This document shows, one piece after another, positions 13,391 to 25,210 of a stretch of 64,000 nucleotides of DNA; positions within the stretch are counted from its first letter, which is position 1, and every line of letters begins with the position of its first letter. A program made the translations under genes and the position numbers. Below the pieces are notes generated by a model. That model was not told the DNA's origin. It saw only the letters and a program-made list of their open reading frames with translations, and made no database searches. The stretch is from Trichoplax adhaerens (taxonomy: Eukaryota > Placozoa > Uniplacotomia > Trichoplacea > Trichoplacidae): contig NW_002060946.1 in the NCBI RefSeq assembly GCF_000150275.1, positions 2,127,454 to 2,191,453 of the forward strand, read 5' to 3'.

Positions 13391-13998
13391 TAGCTAACGT
13401 CGGAATAAATGAATAGCATGCAATCAAATTTAAAGAGAATAAATTTTAGATATTAATGGGAATAGGGATCCCGTTACAACGGTACGTATACCCTCGAGCT
13501 AGATGTTAGCACAAAATATGGAAATCATATTATTTGAAGACATAGTAACACTGACTGCTTTCGCTTAGGGTGTCAAAAAAACACAGAATAAAATTTTATT
13601 CTACACTATCGACATAATCGCTATCGTTCTACAATCTATCATGCATACGATTATATAATGTAGCTAATATTCATCTAATAAGTGAGGAAAATGATTACAC
13701 AATTTGATAAAGAGATCGCTGCTAAGTCATATTCATTTAATACAATCAGTGCCATTATAAGATTACAAGAATAGAAACCAGAATCAAGTGCTGCAAATTC
13801 TAAGTCAAATTTATTGCTAAGCTATGAAATGGTTACTACCAGTACCATACGCCTATCAATGGACATCGCTATATCGCCCATAAGATTCTATAACGCTAAT
13901 ATAATCACTTATTTAAGTAAATCACTAAGCACAATAGCGCCAATAGACCAACAATACTACTAAATACTCGAATAGTCCAGGTCGAGTAAAATGAGTAT

Positions 13999-16900
13999 TT
14001 AGTTCTGATGTGGCTCCCATTGATAAGTACCGGAATAGATATAGCCGCTGTCCGATGCCATCTTATCTGAGGCTTCCGGTCCACGACTAAAAAATCGTAA
14101 TTAAATGTTCAAGTATTAACTTATCATCATTTATCCTTTTTATTAAAAGTACAACGCCGTTGCTATTACAACTACACAAACCTGCCATATCTATATTTAT
14201 GTAACTCGGGATTTCCCTGTTCAATTTGGTGTAAGATAGGAGTAAATATTCTCCAAGCTTCAGCTAGCTCGTCGCTATATACATATAAGCAGAATTAAGA
14301 AAAATTTTAGCTCTGCTAATCTGACTATATTCTGTCGTCGTTCCTGATATTATTTGCAGTTGGACAATTTTATGAATCGATAGCCAAATAAAATAATCAA
14401 TAAATAGCGTAAAAGTGTTGTTTTACCTTCTTACAAAATTTCCTTGAGTACCAGCAAAGACATCCAACAAAAGACGTTCATAAGCATCAGGCACATAGGC
14501 ATCTTTGTATCTGGACTTGTACGTTAAATCAAGCTCAGATTCCATAGGCCTAAATATCATTCCTGGGCTTTTCAACATCATCTTCATGTAAATAGCCTGT
14601 AAGTAATATTAAGGTCAGGATAATTCGATGCTTTAACCTAAATCACCTTCCTTAATTGATTAACTTACTTCATTAGGTTGAACACGGATGACCAGTTCGT
14701 TACGCTGGCAGGCACCGTTAAATATATCACCAGGTACGTCACGGAATTGTATTCTTACTTCTGCTTTCCTCTCGTTCAAAGCTATAATCAAAACAGCGTA
14801 ATACTGCATTATTATCCACGCTTTTATAAAGTAAGAATCTCCTTAAATTAGAAATACAACGATTATTATCAGCAGAATCTGTAATATTATTTAACTAACC
14901 TTTACCACATTTCATGATAAACGGGACGCCTATTGATTTAGAAAGAAAAGAAATTGATTAGCCTACACCCTTTTTCAATATTTCGTGCAACACATAACTA
15001 ATGATTAAATATCGGTAACGCTATACGATAATGATATCATGTAAGTTACCATCCCATCTTTCATTTTTGACATAGCATATAGACATGGCATAAGTAGGTG
15101 TGTTAGAGCCTGGCGGTACTGTGGGATCATCTAAGTAGCCGTTCTTAGCATCGCCAGTTCCTTCTGGATCACCAACGTATTGGCCAAGGATAGTATTTTC
15201 TAACTTAATTGCTTGCATATTTTTTAACACCTTAACTTTTTCATCTCTTAAATCATTAGAATTTATGGAGCAAGGTTTTTCCATTGCAACTAGGCAAAGG
15301 ATTTGCAATAAGTGATTCTGCATAACATCTCTAGATTGATTCATAACAAATATTAAGGATTTTACGAATTAGAAATACAACACATATTGCGTATTGTTAC
15401 AATTATATGCGCAATGGCATAATTGATTTTCGACATATTAATTAATTATACGCGCATATTATTACATAGTGTAAATAGTATAATATAGAAAATCGAAGCA
15501 TGAAAATTGAAATAGCACCTTATTATGCCGAATTCATCGAAATATCCGCCTCTTCCTTGTGTACCAAACGGCTCTTTAAATGTGATCATAACACTTGAAA
15601 CACTATCACGATTCCAAATTGGTCCATAAATTCGGTTGCCAAATCGCAGCATCAAAATATTTTGAACCATTTCCTTCCCAAGATAATGATCAATACGATA
15701 CAGTTCTTCTTCTCTAAAGAGGCCAGAAAGATGATTTGACAACTCATTCGAGGATTGGAGATCCTTTCCAAAAGGTTTTTCCACAATAATGCGATTATAT
15801 CCGCTAATTGACAATAAATTAATAAAAATATTTGTATGATGGCTGGAATAAATTTTATTTTATTGTCAAATTCCTTGCGTTCAAAAACCATGCAATCGTG
15901 CAGTAATATTCTCGTTCTACTACAAGTTGAGGATATATCTCTATATTAATGTTGTCCGTACACGCACAATTTTTGCGCAAATAACGTAGAGTAATTGACT
16001 CTTTTCGAAAATGTAGTTAATGGTGAATAGAAAATACCTCCCAGACATGCAAGTATGTCTAACGTTTGATGTAACGTCTTGAAATACGGATGGAGGTAGG
16101 GCTAAGTAAAATATTCTATTTCCTTTTTTATTCGTTTCAATTTTCTTGACATGATCGTTGAGGTTACTGAAGTAGCTTCTATCGGTATAAGAGCCTGCTA
16201 CATAAGAGCAGCGCTCGAAGAATTTTTCAACTCGCTCTTCCTCTCCCTTGCGGACCTGAGTATTAGTATACCTACATGAGATACTATCTAGAAATTCTTA
16301 TTGTTTCATGAACTGACTTTTCACAGTTATTATTTATTTTATTGTTTATATAACTACAAATGGGCTACTTATGCTAAATCTACAGTACATACTACATAAC
16401 CTAGTAAAATCTGTAATATTATAATTACATTAAGCTTTATAAGTTTACAGCTTCACAATCCTACTCGATGAACATAAAAGTATACAGTAACGTTGCTGAT
16501 AATTATAATATAAAACTTTTCGTCTTAAATATCATGCTATATACTGGCAGATTATATTCTACAAGTATTCTCAGCACATGAGAGTTATGAGTAGCAATGT
16601 AATAAACTGAAGTTAAGTACAGTATAAAAATAAAACAGATACAGTATACATTTAAGACAGAACACAAGTTAGAAGACTAACCTTTAAAAATGGCTGAATG
16701 CGGGAGCGCAATTCAGTCATACTCAAATGGGACCTAGCATAACCAACAAACCAAGTATTTTCTGGTACTAAAGCATCACGGTAAAGCAACCTATGGTAGC
16801 AATTGCGATATTGAATACAGTGTATTTTAGCATCAATCGTTAGCAAAAAGTTATAACGCTACTGCACTGGCTACGCCTAATATGATATTTACACAGCAAA

Positions 16901-18636
16901 CCGTTAAGAGCCGGTAATAGGGTGGACTACTAGACCAATTTTTGAATGGTCCGCAGTAAGAAGTATATATGTACGCGTAAATACAGTACTACTGAGTTAT
17001 ACAAGAATTGTATTTATCAGCTTACGTATAATAATATACTTGTAGTGTATGAGGGAAAAAGGACTGATAATTAATTATTAGTTTACTACAATTAAATTCG
17101 TAAGAGATAACGGAAAAACAAATGAAAAATTATATGTCCCAGTCAATAGGATGATCAAGCAAGTGGTATCGTAGAAGTCTTACCATAGCGTTGGATAAAT
17201 TTTCTTCTTTGCAAGATCACCCTTTGATAAATCGATTATACGAGCAGCAATTATTAGAATGTAATGAGTAAGCGAGAACAATAGTTATAACTTTGTACCA
17301 AGTAAATACGCATCTGTCCTTTTGTGAATAGAGGCACGCATTTACGTTTGTATCCATATAGATATTGTGCAATCGTATATAACTGATTAGTTACTGTTTT
17401 TAGAATCTCGTGCTGGATGCACTGTTAGTAAGCTACATTACGATGTCAAAACAAATAGGCATCATGCCGAGGATCAACCTCAAACCATCAATATCTACGC
17501 TACAGGTGCTATAACTTGTAATATAACATATATATATAATACCCTTAATCTCGATCGAAATACGTAACCTTTGCAGATAAAACCGGAACATTAATTGAAA
17601 TATAGATACAACATAAACAGCAAAATTTCATTCACAATTAATAAAGAAAAACTCATGATAGCATTTAAACCCATCAAAGCCGCTCATGTATGCAACTATT
17701 GTAGTGTATAATGCTAAAACTTCAGAGTTTATACAGCATTCCATTTGACTGTCGAGAATTAACAATATTGCAAATCGCGATTGCAGATTGACAGTAAATA
17801 CAATACAGCGATAGCTGCGCCGCTACGAAAAGTGTGAAAGTTAATACAGCAGTTAACTGAATTTAAATAGCTGACTATGAATTTTGCTTAAAACGTTCGG
17901 TTACTTTTGAGCTCGGTACTTGACATACGAATATAAGATTTGGTAGAAATCTTCAGAGTTCAAGTCTCCTAATATGAGAGATGACTATCTGCATGCATTC
18001 GCTATACGGATCATATCGATATATTCGATCGCTGAGTATGACTTGCTACAGAACTACCTATACAGAACTAAAGGAAAAGCTTCCATTTTAGCTGCAATTA
18101 TGAAGGCAACTGTCAGCTACATCAACATCGTATCTTTTCTACGTCCATTACGCCACGAGTACATCTGCGCTACTGTACTGTACGTACAGCAAGACTTTTT
18201 GAGCACAATAAAAATGATTGAAGTCTATGGAGAACTTATAATTTGTTTTCCATATACTTTACTGCTGCATCAAAATAAATTAGGAATTAGGCATACTCGA
18301 CCGAGCTTCGATCGCTATATACCTGTCTTTACTTATAATCATTATTAACAATTCAATTAATTAATTAATTATGCACTAACAGGGCTGGATGCCAATACTG
18401 CGACGTGATGCATGGCGTAGTCGAAGAGTAAAATAATTCAGTACAACGATAAATGGTATAAGCATCATGTGCAATAGTGCCTACACAGATTTTGAATTCT
18501 TATGCAAGCACAATATCAGCTAGCTATCGCTACCTACCGATGCTCCTAAAACCAAAACGCAATAACATTGATCTTCACTCTGTTTCTTTAGCACAGTAGG
18601 ATCTTCTAAAGGTATCGGAGAATCTGCCTTGCTCAT
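13999..18636 (-). CDS. G6PD: Glucose-6-phosphate 1-dehydrogenase (11 exons, complete)
   Basis: Oxidises glucose 6-phosphate to 6-phosphogluconolactone with NADP+, the first cytosolic step of the pentose phosphate pathway and a main NADPH source. Exons in gene order: 18538-18636, 17184-17221, 16682-16790, 16038-16255, 15519-15803, 15050-15330, 14900-14929, 14669-14781, 14427-14596, 14182-14274, 13999-14086. They total 1524 nt (507 residues plus stop; human 515) and every phase closes. The NADP-binding motif GASGDLAKKK (residues 31-40) is split by intron 1. The substrate/catalytic signature RIDHYLGKE is at ~191-199, with [11 protein letters not shown] upstream. ELDLTY, PDAYERL and [12 protein letters not shown] follow. 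The C-terminus is YQWEPHQN. The start is the ATG of [11 protein letters not shown]; there is no targeting peptide. Intron 1 (~1.3 kb) is by far the longest. Its promoter faces HEXD across a 2.2-kb repeat-rich spacer. Confidence 0.96.
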
Positions 18637-19334
18637 GGTGATGCGATCGAACGTTAATCTACAGCAATTTCAATTTTACAGAAGTTATCAGTGCAACAAT
18701 TATCTTATTTTATTCATTACAGTAAATGTAGCAAATCGATCAAAGAATATTTCCTACTTCGTCAATGGAATGACACAGCACTTTGCAAGCAGCTTGTTGT
18801 TGATTGTGTTGTCGTTTGGAGAAAATTGATTAATTAAAGCGATGGTGCAAGTGAAAATTGCCTATCACTCAGTATGGCTGTACACGGTACAGTCTTGCTC
18901 GGCAGGGCTGATTCTGACTGTACAGTATATTGTCTTGCCAATAGTGTAAACAATAAGAGCGAGTGAGAAGTTCGAAAAAAACTTTTTTTCATTCTTTGTA
19001 CAAACTCTACTGTTGCAGTACTGTACTTTACACTGTCCAGTATCAGTCTCGTTTTTTGGAGCAGATTGGTAGTGAATTCTTCAAAGTCCGGTGATGTTTA
19101 CCCTAGTGGAGGTGAGGACAGAGGTTATTCGATGCAAGGTTGCTCCTATGTAAATAACTAAGTGATCTTTTAGTAGGGATCAGCTGAAATCAAGCTGATG
19201 GCCGGTTATGTGTACAGTACAGTATTTACGTCTCGTAAGAGCTTGTACTGTACACTGTACACTATGTACTGTACTGTACAGTATGTCCATGATAATGGTA
19301 CTAACTAGTAACTACTAACTGTAAGTAAAGTTTA

Positions 19335-19583
19335 TTATTTTCAGATGGGTGTCCAGCCATCCGTTTTTCATCGTTGGAGGCAAGCCACTTTGATGAAGGT
19401 AATAATAGTACTGTAATTTAGCTTACGTTCAAAGCTGATATATAATCGTACATCCCGTGCTTCAGTTTTGAACTGTACACTAAATTACTATTACCTCCAT
19501 CATGGTGACTTGTCAGCTACATTACTGTACCAGTGTACCTCTGTACGGAAAACGGATGACAGGACACACATCTGAAAATGATG
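19335..19583. repeat. Foldback (long inverted repeat) element
   Basis: The left arm starts at TTTTCAGATGGGTGTCC (~19337). The right arm, read on the minus strand, starts at TTTTCAGATGTGTGTCC (~19579). The arms then match imperfectly inward over ~100 bp: CATCCGTTTT, TGATG(A/G)AGGTAATA, AATTTAG, GTTCAAA and CTGA. A short loop lies near 19440-19460. No open frame is present. It resembles a MITE or foldback transposon. The outer ends run into ACTGTA-type sequence on both sides. Confidence 0.6.
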
Positions 19584-19767
19584 AGTACAGTACAGTACAG
19601 TCACGAACCACTAAATGCTGTACACCCCCGTTAGAAGGATATCTCCGATGATACACTGTACTTCTCGGAAAGTATTTTGTACGTAGTCTATGGTGCTGTA
19701 GTAAATGCGTGCACTAATGAATCTACTGTTACACGAACTTAATTACTGTAGTGTACAGTACAGTACT

Positions 19768-19896
19768 GTAAGTGTGAACGGCGCATGTACTGTACAGTGT
19801 ACGCTGTACAGTATGTAAGCCGCCGCTTTTCAATACAATAATGTCATAACTTATAAGAATAGGAGCTAATACTGTACATGCGCAGCTCACACTTAT
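19768..19896. repeat. Second inverted repeat with GCGCATGTAC arms
   Basis: TAAGTGTGAACGGCGCATGT at 19768-19787 pairs with the reverse complement of ACATGCGCAGCTCACACTTA (19877-19896), with about two mismatches. The inner flank is ACTGTACAGT. A ~90-bp spacer separates the arms. It is a second small foldback-like structure in the G6PD-HEXD spacer. Confidence 0.5.
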
Positions 19897-20021
19897 AACG
19901 CAATGTACTGTAGTTAGTTTTACTATAACTTCAACTACTGTACTGTACTGTTTCAATTTCTTTTCTCCAAGCTAATTGAGAGTAGTACGAACCTTCAATA
20001 CGGTTGTTAGTACGGTATTGA

Positions 20022-20072
20022 CTCTGCAGTACTGTACTGTACACAACACGTGGTACAGTACTGTGTACAGTA
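20022..20072. repeat. Near-palindrome of CTGTA pentamers centred on an E-box
   Basis: GCAGTACTGTACTGTACA is followed by ACACGTGG and then TACAGTACTGTGTACAG. The CACGTG lies near the symmetry axis. It could form a hairpin, or the E-box could be a bHLH site; neither is shown. Confidence 0.4.
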
Positions 20073-20232
20073 GAGACCCTTATTTTAGAATCCTATTGTT
20101 GATTGTTGAATGGCTTTTCGTCTCAATTAACTAATAAGTGACAGCTCTTCGTCCGTTTCAGATTTCAATAGTTGTGTTCAGTTCTGCTACAGTACATTAT
20201 GTACTGTACTGTGCCACGTGTTTGTACTGCAC

Positions 20233-20259
20233 TGTACAGTACAGTACAGTACAGTACAG
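20233..20259. repeat. Pure GTACA pentanucleotide microsatellite
   Basis: Five uninterrupted GTACA units start at 20234. They are flanked on both sides by looser copies (20180-20230 and 20268-20307). This is the cleanest run of the pentamer family scattered through the left half. Confidence 0.75.
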
Positions 20260-20801
20260 CCAATCGTACTGTAGCTTCAGAACTTCTGAAGCACTGTACA
20301 CTGTACACTACTCTAACAATAGAGTACCAGCGACTTCCATAACTTTCCCTTCCTAAAGTCTGAAGAGTGAGAGACCTTAACACTTGGGTCAGTAGAGTGA
20401 GGCTGTATAGTAAGCTCCATCCCTAATGAATGCCAGCAGAGGAAGCGTGCAAACTAACCAAGAACATTTATTAATTAACGTTCTACTCTACCATCATTGA
20501 TTGTATTGGCCGGCTTCTCTAAATTATAAGAAGTTAGTTGGATTAGTTGGACGGTTGCTGTACTGATCTACGTAGTTATCGATTCTTCTAAATACCAACC
20601 GAATAATGCGGATATCGAGTTGTAAATACGTCTGTTAACTTCTACAGTAGATAGTAGGTAGATACCGTGTCCGGAGAAGAGTTTACTTCTTCATTGAGCT
20701 TGGAATGTAATCTAGTCATATTGTTTTAATAAGTGATACGAATCTAGAAATTAACATACTTGTACAATAATAGACTGCGCTGAATAGGGGTTAACTAAGC
20801 T

Positions 20802-22376
20802 ATGCTTCGTGAACTGAAATGGAAACTGCTTCGCTTTATCAGGTTGAACGCTTCAAATGCAAAATTTGGATTATTCATTGTCCTACTGGTCTTGACGACT
20901 TTGTTATACGCCTATCTCAACGCTTCTGATAGTGTTATCATTGCTTTTAATAATGGCCACCTTAACAACGTTGATAAGCTCGAGATGGACGTTAAAATAT
21001 ACGATCATGATGGTCCACATCAGTTCAAAGGAAAAAAGATCGTCCACTTGGATTTAAAGGGCGCTCCCCCCAAGCTAAGTTACTATAAACCTTTCTTTTC
21101 AATAATGGCCTCACTAGGCGTTGACGGTATCCTAATGGAATACGAGGATATGTTCCCTTATTCCGGTAGCATGGAGGTCATTAGGCGTGAAGAAGCTTAT
21201 ACTAATGAAGAAATAGAAACTATTAAACGTTGGGCAGAGGAAAAGAATTTAGAACTTATTCCTCTTGTTCAAACATTTGGCCATTTAGAATTTGTATTAA
21301 AACATGACAAATTTAGTTCCTTGAGTGAAATTCCAAAACCTCGTCGTGCAATTTGTCCATCGAACCATCAATCCCTTGTAATGCTCAAGGAGCTTATTGA
21401 TCAGGTCATGACGTCACATCCACACACCAAATACTTTCATGTTGGAGGTGACGAGGTATACGAACTTGCTAAATGCGCAAAGTGTAAGGAACACAATTTA
21501 TCTAGGAAAGAGATTTATGTCCGCCATGTCATAGCTGTTTACAAATATATAAAATCAAAGTGGCCAAATGTAAATGTGCTATTTTGGGAAGATATGATTA
21601 GAACGTGGACAATACCGGAAATGGAAAAATTGAAAGGACTTGTACCAATGGTTTGGGCATATCGTCGCAACCTGGATGATGCTTTTCCTGATAATATGTG
21701 GGAAAACTACGAGAAAGTGTTTCAAACTGTTTGGATTGCAAGTGCCTTTAAGGGAGCATTGGCACCTGACAATGACCTTGTTCCAATTGATTATCATACT
21801 TCTAACCATTTATCTTGGATGAAAATTATTAAATTCTATCAAAAGATCAAGTTTGAAGGTATAGCAGTTACTGGGTGGTCTCGTTTCGATCATTACCAAC
21901 CATTATGTGAGTTGCTTCCAGCCGGAATCCCATCGCTAGCATTATGCATTGGCATCTTAAATTTCGGAAACCTTAACAATCAACTAGTTCGGAAGGTATC
22001 GAATGCTTTTCGATGTCAGAAAAATATCTCTTTAAGTTTTAGCTTTCAGGACTATATCCAGGAGAAGTGTCACTTTCCTGGAAGTAAAACATTTGCAATT
22101 ATCAGTAAATGGAAGGTCATTTATAGTGATCTCATGGTACTTCGAAGATTTTTTAACGATCCGATGGGCTACCATGTTTACAAAGACAAAGCAATCCTGG
22201 CTGAACCTAAGAAGAGTATTCGAGAATTAGATCAGCGAATAAATGCTTTTATACCAGAAGCAACTTTGGCTTTAAATGAGATATATTATCCAAATACGGT
22301 GAATGAATGGGTAGCATCGAAGAAAAAAGCAGCTAAAGACCTCTTAATTTCTCTACAGCAATATTCATCAAATTGA
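20802..22376 (+). CDS. HEXD: Membrane-anchored hexosaminidase D-like glycoside hydrolase (GH20), copy 1
   Basis: Single-exon, 524 residues. It removes terminal N-acetylhexosamine, by homology to GH20 hexosaminidase D. Residues 1-21 are basic. A hydrophobic helix (~23-40, FGLFIVLLVLTTLLYAYL) fits a type II signal anchor. The GH20 barrel starts with HLDLKGAPPK at 82-91 and continues with MEYEDMFPY, LVQTFGHLEF, the catalytic pair in HVGGDEVYEL (Asp217, Glu218), VTGWSRFDHY and CELLPAGIPSLAL. All are characteristic of HEXD rather than lysosomal HEXA/B. Human HEXD is a soluble nucleocytoplasmic enzyme of ~486 residues without this anchor. The anchor here predicts a secretory-pathway location, perhaps the Golgi. 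The start ATG is the first in frame. It is intronless and divergent from G6PD; a paralogue lies 3.6 kb downstream. Confidence 0.92.
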   Translation: MLRELKWKLLRFIRLNASNAKFGLFIVLLVLTTLLYAYLNASDSVIIAFNNGHLNNVDKLEMDVKIYDHDGPHQFKGKKIVHLDLKGAPPKLSYYKPFFSIMASLGVDGILMEYEDMFPYSGSMEVIRREEAYTNEEIETIKRWAEEKNLELIPLVQTFGHLEFVLKHDKFSSLSEIPKPRRAICPSNHQSLVMLKELIDQVMTSHPHTKYFHVGGDEVYELAKCAKCKEHNLSRKEIYVRHVIAVYKYIKSKWPNVNVLFWEDMIRTWTIPEMEKLKGLVPMVWAYRRNLDDAFPDNMWENYEKVFQTVWIASAFKGALAPDNDLVPIDYHTSNHLSWMKIIKFYQKIKFEGIAVTGWSRFDHYQPLCELLPAGIPSLALCIGILNFGNLNNQLVRKVSNAFRCQKNISLSFSFQDYIQEKCHFPGSKTFAIISKWKVIYSDLMVLRRFFNDPMGYHVYKDKAILAEPKKSIRELDQRINAFIPEATLALNEIYYPNTVNEWVASKKKAAKDLLISLQQYSSN

Positions 22377-22475
22377 CCCTCAACTGTGGTATATTGACGG
22401 GAAACGCACATTTATTTATTTATCTTTAGTTATCTTGCTGGATATCATATCACGTGCTATACATTATACGTTGTC

Positions 22476-22485
22476 AATAAATAAA
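22476..22485 (+). promoter_or_regulatory. Polyadenylation signals for HEXD copy 1
   Basis: Two overlapping AATAAA hexamers (22476-22481 and 22480-22485) lie about 100 nt after the stop, a normal distance for a short 3' untranslated region. Confidence 0.55.
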
Positions 22486-24954
22486 TGTAAGTATTGCACC
22501 GACAAAATTGTTACGTTATAAGACTGGTATCAGCACCTGTGTTACTTTAAGATCTACATTGCAATGATACCTATTGAAGGTTCAAGATTCTCTCATAGTG
22601 GTGTAATTTTGTCAAGTTAGTTAAATAGTGGGATAATTTTATGTTCTGGCATTTCTTATATTATTTAGTACTTAATTTAAAAAAAATCTCCAGATACGAC
22701 TACTAAAGTACAATCTACTTTAGAATTTTTAGCCCTTTGGTTTACACTAGTAATTTTATTTTATATTTGATTACATCATGACCATATACAATACTTATAG
22801 TATGTTAGTATAGCAAGAGAAGTAGAATTAGGTAGTTAATCATTGTTATCTTTGAAAAAATCATCATCAACGTAATGATATCCATATGTAAAGGGAAAGG
22901 GAAGTATGCCCTTGTGCATGCTCTTATATATGTATTTTCAACGAATTATTAAAATAATATAATTGAAGAAATAGCATCAACGAAAAATAATAGAATACGG
23001 TTCGATGCGATAGCAATTGCAATGTCGGGTCTTACAAGTTTACTTTCGATCCTAATTATCTGCCTGTTGAAATGTACTCCGGAATCTGTAAAGGCATATC
23101 ACTGTAAAATAACTACTCATATACTTATTTATGCTGTACTTATATCACTGAGATGACTGATATGATATCTCCCTCTACTTTATTATAGATTCGTACTTTT
23201 ACAGCATTCTTTTGGAATTTGTAGCATTTTTTTATAGACTAACTTTAGATAGGAAATCGTCATTTAGCTAACACAACATAATTAATGTTGTACGTCTGTA
23301 AGGATTCCTATTAATACGCAGTAACTATGGGACTAGTTTGGTTAAGATTGTATAGTGTTATGTGACTGCTCGTCGTTACTACAATGAGCTATACACTTTG
23401 TTTTTTATTATTATGATTCCACCATGAAGAGAAGTTTACAAAGGACAATGTTAAGTAAGTGTGGGTTGTTGAATAAAACTTTGAACTATTTTACACTAGT
23501 ACAGTACATATTAGAGTGATTTATATGTGTGTGTTATTTTGATTGGTCGTTGCGCATTTTATCTGATTCCTTGTGTACCATGTCTATTGACAGTATGTGT
23601 TCAATTGACCCTATATCTGTCTACCTGTAGTAATTTTAAATCCTCTAGTATTCTATCAAGGTCCATGATAAGAATTACAATATAATTCTTGTATACTATA
23701 AATTATTATCAATTAATTAAATTGAATTAAAATGTAATCAATTATACCCTTGATTTGACGAAATAAATTGATTGATATTATATTGTGAACTAGAATGTAG
23801 CGGTTTATTAACTCAATTATGTTGATTGACCAGCGGTGATTGATTGTAAATAATATACGGGGTATGCTAACATAAGTATAATATTAATGGTTCATAAGAA
23901 AACGCAGTGCGGTAGATGCACGGTTGAACTTTATTGCTCGAGCCAGGCAGACACCGATAACTAGGCTGGCGTTTTACATACGAACACATAGAGATACTTT
24001 TGAAGGATAGTTTTACTTATGCGCACCAGGAGTTTCTGACGAGACTATCAAAGGCTGGTGCCTGAAGACCACTTTTTAGTTAGTTAGTCGGTTAGTTGGT
24101 CCACTAATTTGTCAATTGCTATTGAATTGTCAATACAATAATCTTGGTTGTCTAGATTTCTTGAGTAATTAACAGTAGTCAAATCTCTGACTACCTCGTC
24201 TACACTATCAGTAACGCTATAATTATATTCTAGTATTCGGTCGTTGGAACTGAATTATTTGGTGATATAGCGAATCTCGCCTCTTCAAGTCAGTAGGAGG
24301 CGTTCTTCGTAAGCACTGGCGTGTGTAGACTACTTTGTCACTAGTGGTGTGTGACAGTTAAACATAAGCATTAAGAGCGTAAGATATCAGAACTAGTTTT
24401 AACCTATTCTTGTCTTACCAAGATAAGCCATGATAACTTTACGTTGGTCTAATACCAACGCTAACCAATAATAAGTAAAAATGAAACTTTAACGCCGGCA
24501 TCATGATAAAATAATTGTACGGTGATTGAGCCAGGATAGTGACTCAAACTTGAAAAAATTGATCATTGTGAACCAATATTGGATGCTTCTAGTCAGCACC
24601 CTCAGCTAGTTTATTGCTAGTTATACAGTATCTCAATTTTTCATTGGCCTCAGTATTAATGTGAAGTCATTAACGCAGCAACGTCAATTTCAAAAGTTGA
24701 AACCAGTGATGCCATAATACTGTACTGAATAGAAAGGGTAATACGACGTGACCGGTTAGACTAACCGTACTGTATTTGAGGTTGAAAGATCATCTTTCAA
24801 TTTTTGAAAGAAATGCAAATTTAAATTAGGCTCAAATTCCACAAAGACAGATCAGTACAATCTTGAACAATTGGCTTTTGATATTTTTATTACTTACTTT
24901 TTATTGCAGTATTGAGTAATCTTCTTTAAAGTTACTAATACAAACTATCGGTCA

Positions 24955-25210
24955 CAAGTGGATACAGTGCTGTACTGGTCTGGTACCGGTAGCAAGTCTT
25001 ATTGTACCGTACAATGTAGTCTGTCTGTACGTACTGTAGTCTTCGTGTTTTGCACTCAAAGTTTACCATTTCTTGACTTGCGCAGCTGTATTCTGGAAAA
25101 ATTTTACGTTTAGGACGCAGCACCAGTTCCATCGGACTTGTGTACAGTGTACAGTGTACAGTACTGGATGAAGAGTGCTGACAGATAGTACTGTACAGTA
25201 CAAGGTGTAG
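24955..25210. repeat. TACAG/CTGTA pentamer cluster upstream of HEXD copy 2
   Basis: Includes GTGTACAGTGTACAGTGTAC near 25140 and AGTACTGTACAGTACA near 25188, with looser copies between. Same family as the clusters upstream of HEXD copy 1, COQ7 and ANAPC4. Confidence 0.6.

Larger units (their letters stand above)
12005..13998. other. Intergenic: GRAMD4 5' flank to G6PD 3' end
   Basis: Holds the CRE palindrome, the possible thioesterase-like exon and the ~70-bp tandem repeat, listed separately. The remainder has scattered ACAGTA-type motifs (about 12600-12670) and no further recognisable exon. Confidence 0.6.
18637..20801. promoter_or_regulatory. Shared 5' intergenic region between divergent G6PD and HEXD
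   Basis: This 2.2-kb spacer separates two divergent starts, so promoters for both should lie in it. It is packed with TACAG/CTGTA pentamers and palindromes and carries two large inverted repeats. Two CACGTG E-boxes sit at 20047-20052 and 20215-20220, each inside a pentamer cluster. The open frames on both strands at about 20138-20383 arise because the pentamer repeat rarely makes stops. They show no domain. Confidence 0.55.

Noticed and set aside
17930-17975. tRNA-like B box (GAGTTCAAGTCTCC)
   Set aside because: No A box at the right distance and no cloverleaf pairing could be drawn. No other convincing tRNA seen in the window.
17974-18348. 124-codon ATG-initiated plus-strand frame inside G6PD intron 1
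   Set aside because: No domain, ordinary intron composition, and it runs through CTGTAC pentamers that depress stops. No splice or regulatory context supports a nested gene.
20138-20383. Overlapping frames on both strands in the G6PD-HEXD spacer
   Set aside because: Both are translations of the TACAG/CTGTA microsatellite, which is stop-poor in most frames.
21400-21425. TGACGTCA inside HEXD copy 1 as a second CRE
   Set aside because: It lies in coding sequence, encoding a variable loop, is not part of a longer palindrome and is far from a start site.
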